Below are positions 1-5,799 of a DNA stretch of 6,883 nucleotides, in pieces. The stretch comes from Campylobacterales bacterium (GTDB taxonomy: Bacteria; Campylobacterota; Campylobacteria; Campylobacterales; Arcobacteraceae). The stretch is taken from contig JADHTT010000041.1 in assembly GCA_016784825.1 (NCBI GenBank), forward strand, positions 1-6,883, written 5' to 3'. The position numbers and the translations under genes are program-made. The notes beneath the pieces were generated by a model. It did not search any database. It had not been told where the DNA came from and worked only from the letters and a program-made list of their open reading frames with translations. Every line of letters starts with the position of its first letter. The stretch's first letter is position 1.

Positions 1-76
1 TTATATTTTTTCCTGCAAGTAAATCTTGCACTGCTTCATTAAAATCAAACTGTTGATTCTCTTTTAATTCTTCCAT
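1..76 (-). CDS. IS256-family transposase, N-terminal fragment (runs off left edge)
   Basis: Reading the minus strand from ATG at 76 gives 25 open codons to the window edge: MEELKENQQFDFNEAVQDLL followed by AGKNI. The short acidic/Gln start, the FDFNEAV stretch and the GK that follows resemble the N-termini of IS256-family (mutator-type) transposases, where this segment normally leads into a 'GKDGVL..LIK' region that would lie outside the window. A ribosome site AAGGA (86-90) sits 9 bases before the ATG, and a -10-like TATAAT lies at 105-100. The upstream sequence also looks like an IS256-type terminal repeat, which supports the call. The DDE catalytic residues are not visible, so whether the gene is intact cannot be judged. 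Only 25 residues support the family assignment, so it is probable rather than certain. Confidence 0.62.
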   Translation of the reverse strand, partial: MEELKENQQFDFNEAVQDLLAGKNI

Positions 77-99
77 CTATATCAATCCTTATATATTTT

Positions 100-105
100 A
101 TTATA
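100..105 (-). promoter_or_regulatory. Possible -10 box of the transposase gene
   Basis: The minus strand reads TATAAT at 105-100, 23 bases before the transposase ATG. A good Shine-Dalgarno (AAGGA, 90-86) lies between. No convincing -35 hexamer is visible at the expected spacing, as is common in Campylobacterota. In such A+T-rich sequence a TATAAT match can occur by chance. Confidence 0.35.
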
Positions 106-136
106 TCAGACTGACACAGAATTTTTAACACTCCCT
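106..136 (-). mobile_element. Probable terminal inverted repeat of an IS256-type element
   Basis: Just upstream of the transposase start, the minus strand reads GGAGTGTTAAAAATTCTGTG and continues TCAGTCTGA. The GTGT...AAATTCTGTGTCAGTCT pattern is the kind of end seen on many proteobacterial IS256-family elements (recalled family pattern, not searched). The outer boundary is estimated at about 134-137 and could be off by several bases. The partner repeat and the target duplication (8-9 bases in this family) cannot be checked because the other end lies outside the window. Confidence 0.45.
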
Positions 137-161
137 AAGGTGAAAGGAGAGTGACACCTTA
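136..161. repeat. Short inverted repeat beside the IS end
   Basis: TAAGGTG (136-142) and CACCTTA (155-161) form a perfect 7-bp stem with a 12-base loop. A competing hairpin can form from CACTC (129-133) with GAGTG (149-153), extended by CC (134-135) with GG (146-147) around a bulged A148. Neither is followed by a clear T-run on the minus strand, so it is a weak candidate for the terminator of the five-gene operon. It could equally be part of the insertion sequence end. Confidence 0.4.
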
Positions 162-184
162 CTTGGTCTATTCTAGATTTTGAT

Positions 185-215
185 TTAGTTTCTTAGTATT
201 CCCATATAACTCCTT
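185..215 (-). other. Orphan ribosome site and start codon with a six-codon ORF
   Basis: Immediately after the DUF302 stop codon, the minus strand has AAAAGGAG, then TTAT, then ATG at 205. That is as good an initiation site as those of the real genes in the operon. The frame reads only MGILRN and then TAA at 187-185. This could be the surviving start of a sixth operon gene whose body was lost next to the IS, or chance. Nothing in the remaining ~50 bases before the IS end looks like coding sequence. Confidence 0.3.
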
Positions 216-686
216 TTATTGTTTTAAAAAAGATAGTATTTTTTGTGTATCTTTTGCTACTAATTCCATAACCTCTTTTTCTTCTCCATTAAAGAAGTTT
301 TTCATTAAGCTTATATTCATAGTTGCAACATATGTTTTACCATCTTTTTCAAACACACCTACACCACAAGGCATCATCGTAATGATATGCTTATGAGCAT
401 CATCTTTTAAAATTCTATATGCTATCTTTCCATTACAAACTTTAATATTTGTAATTTTACCTATAGGAGCTTTACCTTTTTTTACAAATGATGCGTTGGA
501 GTCTTTTACAGACATTACACTCCAACCATTTTTCTTATAGCTATCTACGACAGCTTTTACAGTATCTTCATATGATAGTTTACTCTCAATTTGAGTAAAC
601 ATCATACTTGATCCTTTATCCATATTAGTATAACCTAGAAGCCCAATTAAAAGAATTCCAGATATCAAACCTATAAAAAATCTCAT
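216..686 (-). CDS. DUF302-domain protein, membrane-anchored, last gene of the operon
   Basis: A 156-residue protein. Residues 1-20 are strongly hydrophobic (FFIGLISGILLIGLLGY) and act as a signal anchor or signal peptide, so the rest should be periplasmic. Residues about 35-130 match the DUF302 pattern: a 'Y.DTV..V...Y..NGW' helix, then beta strands, ending in a 'MPCGVGVFE..GKTYVATM' segment. It has two cysteines, Cys84 and Cys107, and Met pairs at 28-29 and 104-105. These could bind metal or a sulfur species, but that is speculation. DUF302 proteins have no settled biochemical role. The start is supported by AGAAGGA seven bases upstream, a site that overlaps the porin stop codon, so translation is probably coupled to the porin. 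As the last gene of a sulfur-linked operon it probably assists the transport route, but its function is unknown. Confidence 0.85.
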   Translation of the reverse strand: MRFFIGLISGILLIGLLGYTNMDKGSSMMFTQIESKLSYEDTVKAVVDSYKKNGWSVMSVKDSNASFVKKGKAPIGKITNIKVCNGKIAYRILKDDAHKHIITMMPCGVGVFEKDGKTYVATMNISLMKNFFNGEEKEVMELVAKDTQKILSFLKQ

Positions 687-697
687 TAATTATCCTT

Positions 698-1957
698 CTA
701 GAAAATATATTGTGCACCAAATGTTAGCACTTTATCTACTTCACCACCACCATCAGTTTTATCAAATTCGGCAAGATGTACTGAGTATTTCTCTTTCATA
801 CCCTTACGATAGTAATTTAAACCAATACTTTTGATAGTTTGATTACCAGCAGTACCATTGCTATAAGCTTTAACATCACCAAAGTGTTCCGTATCACCTA
901 AATCAGCTTTTGTATATAATACAGCAGGTTCTACAATTTTTCCATTTGCTAGTTTGATATTGTATCCAACTCTTAGTGTATCAATTATTGCTTCCCCAGT
1001 TGTTCCATCTAGTGTTTCTCTTTCTAACCAATCTCTTTCAGCAGAGATATTTAAATTTCCATAGTTTGATAGCATATCAATACTTTTTGATGAATTTGAC
1101 TTAAATCCTACAGTTTTAGTATTACCATCATCATCCGTATGTACACCTTGACTTTCATCTTGGTATGTATAGTTTAGACCTATAGTTGTACCATTTCTTT
1201 TACCAAAATAGTTTGTAGTATATCCCATCTTATACTTTTTCATCTCAGCATCACCAAATGAATATGCAACTCTAGCTGCATACATCCATGAACCTTCCGT
1301 TACTGCTAAAGTTCTACTAGTATCTACACCATCTTTAGTATCAGCACCAGTAATTGCTGTATTATTTGGATTAAAGATACCAAAGTTATAGTTTAACTTC
1401 TTATCCATAGTTAATCCACCAAGATTTATACCAACTTCTCTACCTGGTCCTCTACCAACTATATGTTTTCTATAGTAGAAATTTGAAAGACCTTTTTCAT
1501 ATGAATTAATTGTAAATCCAGATGTAATTGACTCTTTACCAACTTGTGGTCTAAAGTAACCAAATGATACATTTGCATATTCTTTATCAAATGCATGTTC
1601 AAAGTATGCATCCCAAATATAGAAATCTTTATTAGCATTTGTATTATCATGAGGTGTACCCATAAGAATATTGTTACTTCCTTTTCCTAAGTTATCATAT
1701 GCAAACCAAACTTTATATTTTGTGTCCGCATTTACTTTACCTTTAACACCAATACGACCTCTTCTGATGTATAAATCACTTGTATTTTCGTATTTATCTT
1801 TATTATCTTCAACAGTATTCATACCCCAAACTTGAACCATTTGGAAAAGTTCCATTGAACTCTCTCCATCATTCCAAGATAGTTTTGGACCAGCATATGC
1901 AGAAGATGCAACTAGTGCTGCCGTAGCCAATGATAATAGTATTTTATTTTTTTTCAT
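698..1957 (-). CDS. Outer-membrane porin, 419 aa
   Basis: The protein starts with a clear Sec signal peptide (MKKNKILLSLATAALVASSA, then YA), with predicted cleavage after Ala22 (AYA|GPK). The mature part is rich in Gly, Tyr, Asn and Asp, has alternating beta-strand-like stretches and no hydrophobic helices, and ends in a terminal Phe (FGAQYIF), the usual C-terminal signal of outer-membrane barrels. 'LYIRRGRIGVKGKV' near residue 65 resembles the early strands of phosphate-selective porin O/P-type barrels. Its place after two rhodaneses and a YeeE/YedE transporter suggests it admits the substrate of that system. The arrangement recalls the ExtI porin of the Geobacter ext (selenite/tellurite-linked) cluster, though I cannot test homology here. 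AAAGGA lies seven bases before the ATG; the gap from the transporter gene is 14 bases. Specificity cannot be read from the sequence. Confidence 0.88.
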   Translation of the reverse strand: MKKNKILLSLATAALVASSAYAGPKLSWNDGESSMELFQMVQVWGMNTVEDNKDKYENTSDLYIRRGRIGVKGKVNADTKYKVWFAYDNLGKGSNNILMGTPHDNTNANKDFYIWDAYFEHAFDKEYANVSFGYFRPQVGKESITSGFTINSYEKGLSNFYYRKHIVGRGPGREVGINLGGLTMDKKLNYNFGIFNPNNTAITGADTKDGVDTSRTLAVTEGSWMYAARVAYSFGDAEMKKYKMGYTTNYFGKRNGTTIGLNYTYQDESQGVHTDDDGNTKTVGFKSNSSKSIDMLSNYGNLNISAERDWLERETLDGTTGEAIIDTLRVGYNIKLANGKIVEPAVLYTKADLGDTEHFGDVKAYSNGTAGNQTIKSIGLNYYRKGMKEKYSVHLAEFDKTDGGGEVDKVLTFGAQYIF

Positions 1958-1971
1958 AATTTATCCTTTTT

Positions 1972-3645
1972 TTATTTATTTTTTTCACCAAATGTTTTAT
2001 TCATCCATTTATCAAATGAACTTAACTTTTTATACTCATCCAGACCAAGTCTTTCAGCCGTTTTTTCAAATGGCTCATCAACATAAGTCATATTATGTAC
2101 ATCTTCTGTAGACTTATTAGCTACTACAGATTTTGTAGTTCCTAATGCTCTTGCACCTTTTTTAAGTGCCCATGTAAATAATACAATTAACATCACTAAC
2201 CATACAATTGCTATTGCAACTTGTACCCAGTGATTATCACTAAATAGTTGTGGTATGAAGTATATTCCACCTACGTCGCTAGTACCAGCTTTTAAAGCAG
2301 CATCAGCAGCTTGTGTACCAAGAATATCTGTCTCATAATACCAATTCATATGTTCTTTATAGAATAATGTAAATGGTAAATATCCTACAGCAAATCCTGC
2401 AAATCCAACCATTGTATTTGTATATCCAAGACCAATTCTCATATATGATCTAATTTCACAACCAATTAGTAAAACAGCTCCCATACCAAGAATAAATCCA
2501 CCTATTGGAACTCCAGCAGTAAGTGCATATTTAATACTTCCAGTAAAACCATGTTGATATTCTAAGAATCCCCATGTGATAATTATAAATATAGATACTA
2601 CAACCCACATTCCAGAGATTCCAACTAGTGGCATCATACCTCTAAATAGTGTTTTTGTAATTTTTGGTAGTTTAAAGTTATTCATAACAGTATCATTTTT
2701 TGTACAAAAATGATGTGCTTCTGCCGTTAATAAACCACACTCTGTACCAAAACCTGATTTAGCCATACCAAATCCACCTAATATACCTGCACCTAGAGTT
2801 AATATCACATACCAAATACCTTTATGATCAATTGCTTTACTAAAATCACTTAATACTTCTGGGTTTGCTGCATCTTTTGCATACTGTAACATTTCAGGAT
2901 TCAATAATCCACCAACAATTCCTACTCCAAAGAAAATAATTGAAAAGCCTAATCCAAACTTTCTAATCCAGTCTTTTTTTGGATTATATGAAGGATCATA
3001 ACAAACACAATCAGACATATTTCCTTTATCATATGAATCTTTAGCATATTCAAGAACTTCTTGATGTTTAAAATATTTTGCCTTACCAATAATTCCCATT
3101 AAAAAGAATCCAAATAGTCCACCAAGTGACATAAATACTACAGCAACCATTGAATGAATATTCATCATTGGTACTCCACCTAGTAAATGATTAAGAGTAC
3201 ATCCACCAGCAAGTCTTGTACCATAACTAAAGAATGCTCCACCTACAAATGCTATAAGTAATATTTGCCAATCATATTTAGCCCATCCTCTTGTTTCTTT
3301 TTCAAGTATTGCTACAAGTAAACCACCAAGCATCATACCAACGATTGGCCATCCAACACCTGGTACAAATGCACCACCTGTTGTTGCAATCCAACTACCA
3401 TCAGCTAATGTTACAGAAGCTCCGTATAGTCCAGTATCAGAAATACCAAGAGTTTTACAAACCCATACTTCCATACCTCTAAACATTTTTCCTAAATCAG
3501 TAGTAACAGTAATTGGTTTTACTACTGGTGTTTCTCCATTTGCCCATTTAGGAGCAAATAATCCAACCATATAAATTATCTGTGCAAGTCCAAATATTAG
3601 ACCTGCCCACATAAAAGACCATTGTTTTGTTAATATATTATTCAC
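1972..3645 (-). CDS. YeeE/YedE-family inner-membrane transporter (thiosulfate/sulfur-compound type)
   Basis: A 557-residue polytopic membrane protein with about 9-10 hydrophobic segments (roughly 12-31, 92-115, 127-147, 164-187, 230-248, 277-296, 335-360, 373-397, 410-430, 471-492). It carries the Cys-centred half-helix motifs of the YeeE/YedE (TsuA-type) family: GTRLAGGCTLNHLLGG (Cys149), GFGTECGLLTAEA (Cys303) and LIGCEIRSYMRIGLGYTN (Cys396). In characterised members, conserved membrane cysteines pass thiosulfate inward by weak S-H...S contacts. Other cysteines are Cys63, Cys213, Cys215 and Cys314. It is longer than the ~330-350-residue single-gene members, with a hydrophilic central loop (about 188-228, including DCVC) and a charged C-terminal tail (495-557). 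The start is GTG; the next in-frame ATG is codon 12, which has no ribosome site. Substrate is inferred as thiosulfate or a related sulfur or selenium species. Confidence 0.9.
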   Translation of the reverse strand: MNNILTKQWSFMWAGLIFGLAQIIYMVGLFAPKWANGETPVVKPITVTTDLGKMFRGMEVWVCKTLGISDTGLYGASVTLADGSWIATTGGAFVPGVGWPIVGMMLGGLLVAILEKETRGWAKYDWQILLIAFVGGAFFSYGTRLAGGCTLNHLLGGVPMMNIHSMVAVVFMSLGGLFGFFLMGIIGKAKYFKHQEVLEYAKDSYDKGNMSDCVCYDPSYNPKKDWIRKFGLGFSIIFFGVGIVGGLLNPEMLQYAKDAANPEVLSDFSKAIDHKGIWYVILTLGAGILGGFGMAKSGFGTECGLLTAEAHHFCTKNDTVMNNFKLPKITKTLFRGMMPLVGISGMWVVVSIFIIITWGFLEYQHGFTGSIKYALTAGVPIGGFILGMGAVLLIGCEIRSYMRIGLGYTNTMVGFAGFAVGYLPFTLFYKEHMNWYYETDILGTQAADAALKAGTSDVGGIYFIPQLFSDNHWVQVAIAIVWLVMLIVLFTWALKKGARALGTTKSVVANKSTEDVHNMTYVDEPFEKTAERLGLDEYKKLSSFDKWMNKTFGEKNK

Positions 3646-3662
3646 AACACACTTACTTCCCT
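3643..3662 (-). promoter_or_regulatory. Ribosome site and GTG start of the transporter, overlapping the rhodanese B stop
   Basis: The minus strand has AGGGAAG at 3662-3656, overlapping the last codons of rhodanese B, and GTG at 3645, ten bases further on. The GTG is the only in-frame start after the upstream stop that has such a site. Overlap of the ribosome site with the upstream coding end, a 7-base gap and a weak start codon suggest translational coupling that keeps the membrane protein at lower output than the periplasmic proteins. Confidence 0.55.
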
Positions 3663-4636
3663 GTTACATAAGATAAGTTTGAAGGCTTTTTAAATTTTTT
3701 CTCTTTCATCTTAGATATAAACATATCATTTACACCAAACGACATACCTTTTGCTTGATATCCTAAAACATTCATCCAAGAAGATACACTAATTGCAGCA
3801 TGTCCTGTCCAACAGTATTGAACAATATTTCTATCAGTTGGATAATTACTTAATGATCCATTTCCTTTTTTAGGATTAATCATTGGCCATTTAAATTGAT
3901 GAGCACCATCAACTCTACCATATTTACCATAGGCTTTTTTACTTCCTTGGTTTACAACATAATAAGCATTCGCATTTGCTAATAGATCTTTTGCCTCTAT
4001 AGTATTAAAACCATTCTCTAAAAACTTATTAACTCTTGCAGCTAAAATCTCTTTACCTGTGCTTTTAGAAGTATTTAAATTAGGTTTTTTAGAATATTTT
4101 TTAGGCTTCTTCGCATCTGTCATTGTCCAATTTTTACTATTTAATGCCTGATCTGTTTGATGTGCTGACCATACATCAAACTTATTATTCCATCCACTCA
4201 TACCAAATTTTAGTACTTTTGTAGTTGGGTAACCACTCAGTCTTAATGCTACTGCAGCAGCTGCAGCAGCTTGTCCATCATGTGACACAACAAGAATATT
4301 ATCCTCTGAATTAATTTTATTAGCAGTTTTTAATATATTCTTAAATGATGTATTAATTGCTCCAGCAATATGTCCATCTTCAAAATCTTCTATACCATTC
4401 TTTGGGGCAATATCACCCTCTCTAATATCTAAAATTGTATAATCTTTAATATTTTCAACCAGAACTGCAGCATGTGGAATCCAAGTCTTTCTATCCATAA
4501 CCTTATTCATATCAAGATTATTTTCAGCCATATATTTAGTTAAAGTATCATACTCACTATTAGCAGAAACATTTCCTACTAATAATGTAGAAACTGTTAA
4601 TGCTAATCCTAATTTTTTTGAAATATTATTTATCAT
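3653..4636 (-). CDS. Periplasmic tandem-domain rhodanese B (Ser in domain 1, Cys in domain 2)
   Basis: A 327-residue protein with a Sec signal peptide (residues 1-25, likely cleavage VSA|NS) and two rhodanese domains. Domain 1 (about 52-155) keeps the fold motifs ILDIRE (68-73) and DGHIAGAIN (87-95), but its active-site loop reads VVSHDGQAAAA, with Ser118 where the catalytic Cys belongs. Domain 2 (about 205-305) has a proper loop, VQYCWTGHAAIS, with Cys275 (codon TGT, 3814-3812), and a GRVDGAHQF version of the GHIPGA motif; its DxR position reads VVNQ. A Lys-rich linker (176-195) joins the domains. Rhodaneses move sulfane sulfur from donors such as thiosulfate to an acceptor through a Cys persulfide. 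It lies between rhodanese A and the transporter, so it may hand substrate to or from it. The ATG has AGGAG seven bases upstream. The acceptor is unknown. Confidence 0.88.
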   Translation of the reverse strand: MINNISKKLGLALTVSTLLVGNVSANSEYDTLTKYMAENNLDMNKVMDRKTWIPHAAVLVENIKDYTILDIREGDIAPKNGIEDFEDGHIAGAINTSFKNILKTANKINSEDNILVVSHDGQAAAAAAVALRLSGYPTTKVLKFGMSGWNNKFDVWSAHQTDQALNSKNWTMTDAKKPKKYSKKPNLNTSKSTGKEILAARVNKFLENGFNTIEAKDLLANANAYYVVNQGSKKAYGKYGRVDGAHQFKWPMINPKKGNGSLSNYPTDRNIVQYCWTGHAAISVSSWMNVLGYQAKGMSFGVNDMFISKMKEKKFKKPSNLSYVTGK

Positions 4637-4655
4637 AATTTACTCCTAATAGTAA

Positions 4656-5591
4656 TTATTTATTAATTGGTTTTTTATATATCTGTCCTACCCAACCTTT
4701 TTTACCTGGCCAGTTATTTTCAAATTTACCTTTTACAACATTTTCAGTTCCAAATGTTGCCTTCCATGCTTTCATACCACCATTTAATACTTTTACATCA
4801 TATCCTAGAGCAGCAAGTGGCACAGCAGCTGATGCAGCTAATATACCTGTTTGAGATACTAAAACAATTTTTGTTTTAGTTTGAGGTTTTGGCATAAGCT
4901 GAATACCATTTCTAGATAATAATTTATTTAATGGTACTTGATATGCAGTTTGTAATCTACCTTCTTCAAAGAACGATTTATATCTAAGATCTATAACTTT
5001 AACTTTTTCACCATTTTCAAACCATTGTTTAAGAACTTCTGGTTCAGTTATCCATGTTGTTGGATTACTTTTACCAGAGAATATTTTCTGCATTGGTTTA
5101 TATGTAGGATTATGATTTACTACAGGAAGAGCTTTTTTATCCCACACAGGTTGACCTTCTTTATACCAATAAACATTCTCATATCCTCTTTTTGCACTTT
5201 CTACTGCTAACTTATATGATTTCCAACAATTTACACCCATACAATAAAATGCAACTGGTGTATTCTTGTCTGTTGGTAATACAGAATAATCCCATGAATC
5301 TTTTGAAATATCAAAATTCTTATTCTTTTTTGACCACTCAGTAAATGGTACACTCTTAGCAAAAGGAATATGACCTTCAAATTCATATTCACTATAATGC
5401 CATCTTACATCATATACTTCTCCACCATTATGAAATACATCCATAATATCCTGTGATGTAGCAATTTTCACTCTCTCATCTTGAGGCACTTGAGGTGTTG
5501 GAACTTTAGCTGCAGACAATTGTGCAGCACCAAATGATACTGTTAATATTGCAGCTGCTGCAACCTTACCTAGTCGATTTGTTTTATTCAT
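4656..5591 (-). CDS. Periplasmic tandem-domain rhodanese A (Cys in domain 1, Ser in domain 2)
   Basis: A 311-residue protein, first in the operon. Residues 1-28 are a Sec signal peptide (VAAAAILTVSFGAAQLSAA); there is no lipobox Cys, so the protein should be soluble in the periplasm. Domain 1 (about 42-155) has VYDVRWHYSEYEFEGHIP and the active loop FYCMGVNCWKSYKLA, with Cys117 as the likely catalytic residue and a second Cys122 five residues on, so a disulfide or a double persulfide is possible. Domain 2 (about 180-282) has VIDLRYKSFFEEGRLQTA and ends VLNGGMKAW, but its loop reads VLVSQTGILAAS, with Ser246 (codon TCT, 4856-4854) replacing Cys. This is the reverse of the usual tandem rhodanese, where the second domain is active. 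The ATG has AGGAG seven bases upstream, and the same GGAGTAAATTATG start region recurs at rhodanese B. Confidence 0.88.
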   Translation of the reverse strand: MNKTNRLGKVAAAAILTVSFGAAQLSAAKVPTPQVPQDERVKIATSQDIMDVFHNGGEVYDVRWHYSEYEFEGHIPFAKSVPFTEWSKKNKNFDISKDSWDYSVLPTDKNTPVAFYCMGVNCWKSYKLAVESAKRGYENVYWYKEGQPVWDKKALPVVNHNPTYKPMQKIFSGKSNPTTWITEPEVLKQWFENGEKVKVIDLRYKSFFEEGRLQTAYQVPLNKLLSRNGIQLMPKPQTKTKIVLVSQTGILAASAAVPLAALGYDVKVLNGGMKAWKATFGTENVVKGKFENNWPGKKGWVGQIYKKPINK

Positions 5592-5619
5592 AATTTACTC
5601 CTTTAATTTTGAATATAAA

Positions 5620-5625
5620 ATTATA
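5620..5625 (-). promoter_or_regulatory. Likely -10 box of the rhodanese-transporter-porin operon
   Basis: The minus strand reads TATAAT at 5625-5620, 28 bases before the rhodanese A start codon, which would leave a leader of roughly 20 bases carrying the AGGAG ribosome site. The sequence above it is very A+T-rich with periodic T runs and no TTGACA-like -35, typical of sigma-70 promoters in Campylobacterota. Upstream there are loosely repeated TTTATGTTAA-like words (5676-5685, 5693-5705), but no clear palindromic operator. Confidence 0.55.
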
Positions 5626-5739
5626 GGATTTATTTAAAATTGCTTGTAGGGATAATAATGTTTATTAATAGTATATTTATGTTAATTCATAATTTATATG
5701 TTTAAGAAATATATAAGAGTTATATAATTAAAGAAAGTT

Positions 5740-5772
5740 AAAATAGATAACTTCTATGAAGCTATCTATTTT
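5740..5772 (-). terminator. Hairpin terminator after the chemoreceptor gene
   Basis: AAAATAGATA (5740-5749) pairs with TATCTATTTT (5763-5772), and CTTC (5751-5754) pairs with GAAG (5758-5761). The only defect is one mismatch (A5750 against C5762), giving a 15-position stem with a three-base loop. It starts 27 bases beyond the chemoreceptor stop. On the minus strand the stem ends in TTTT followed by AACTTTCTTT, a broken T-run. It therefore separates the chemoreceptor transcript from the rhodanese operon. The A-run on the other side would let it work in either direction, but no plus-strand gene needs it here. Confidence 0.7.
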
Positions 5773-5799
5773 GGTATTATTTTTAAATATTAATGTGGA

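Noticed and set aside
1459..1650. 63-codon minus-strand ORF
   Set aside because: Lies wholly inside the porin gene in another frame, has no ribosome site and gives a low-complexity product.
3291..3482. 63-codon plus-strand ORF
   Set aside because: Antisense to the transporter gene; Gln- and Leu-rich composition is what antisense reading of this region produces.
4250..4275. GC-rich GCAGCAGCTGCAGC-type repeat
   Set aside because: It encodes the poly-Ala stretch after the Ser118 loop of rhodanese B (QAAAAAA), so it is explained by coding and is not a separate element.
4667..4879. 70-codon plus-strand ORF
   Set aside because: Antisense to the 3' end of rhodanese A, with no ribosome site and no family resemblance.
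5025..5210. 61-codon plus-strand ORF
   Set aside because: Antisense to rhodanese A; Phe/Ile-rich shadow of Lys/Glu/Asn codons.
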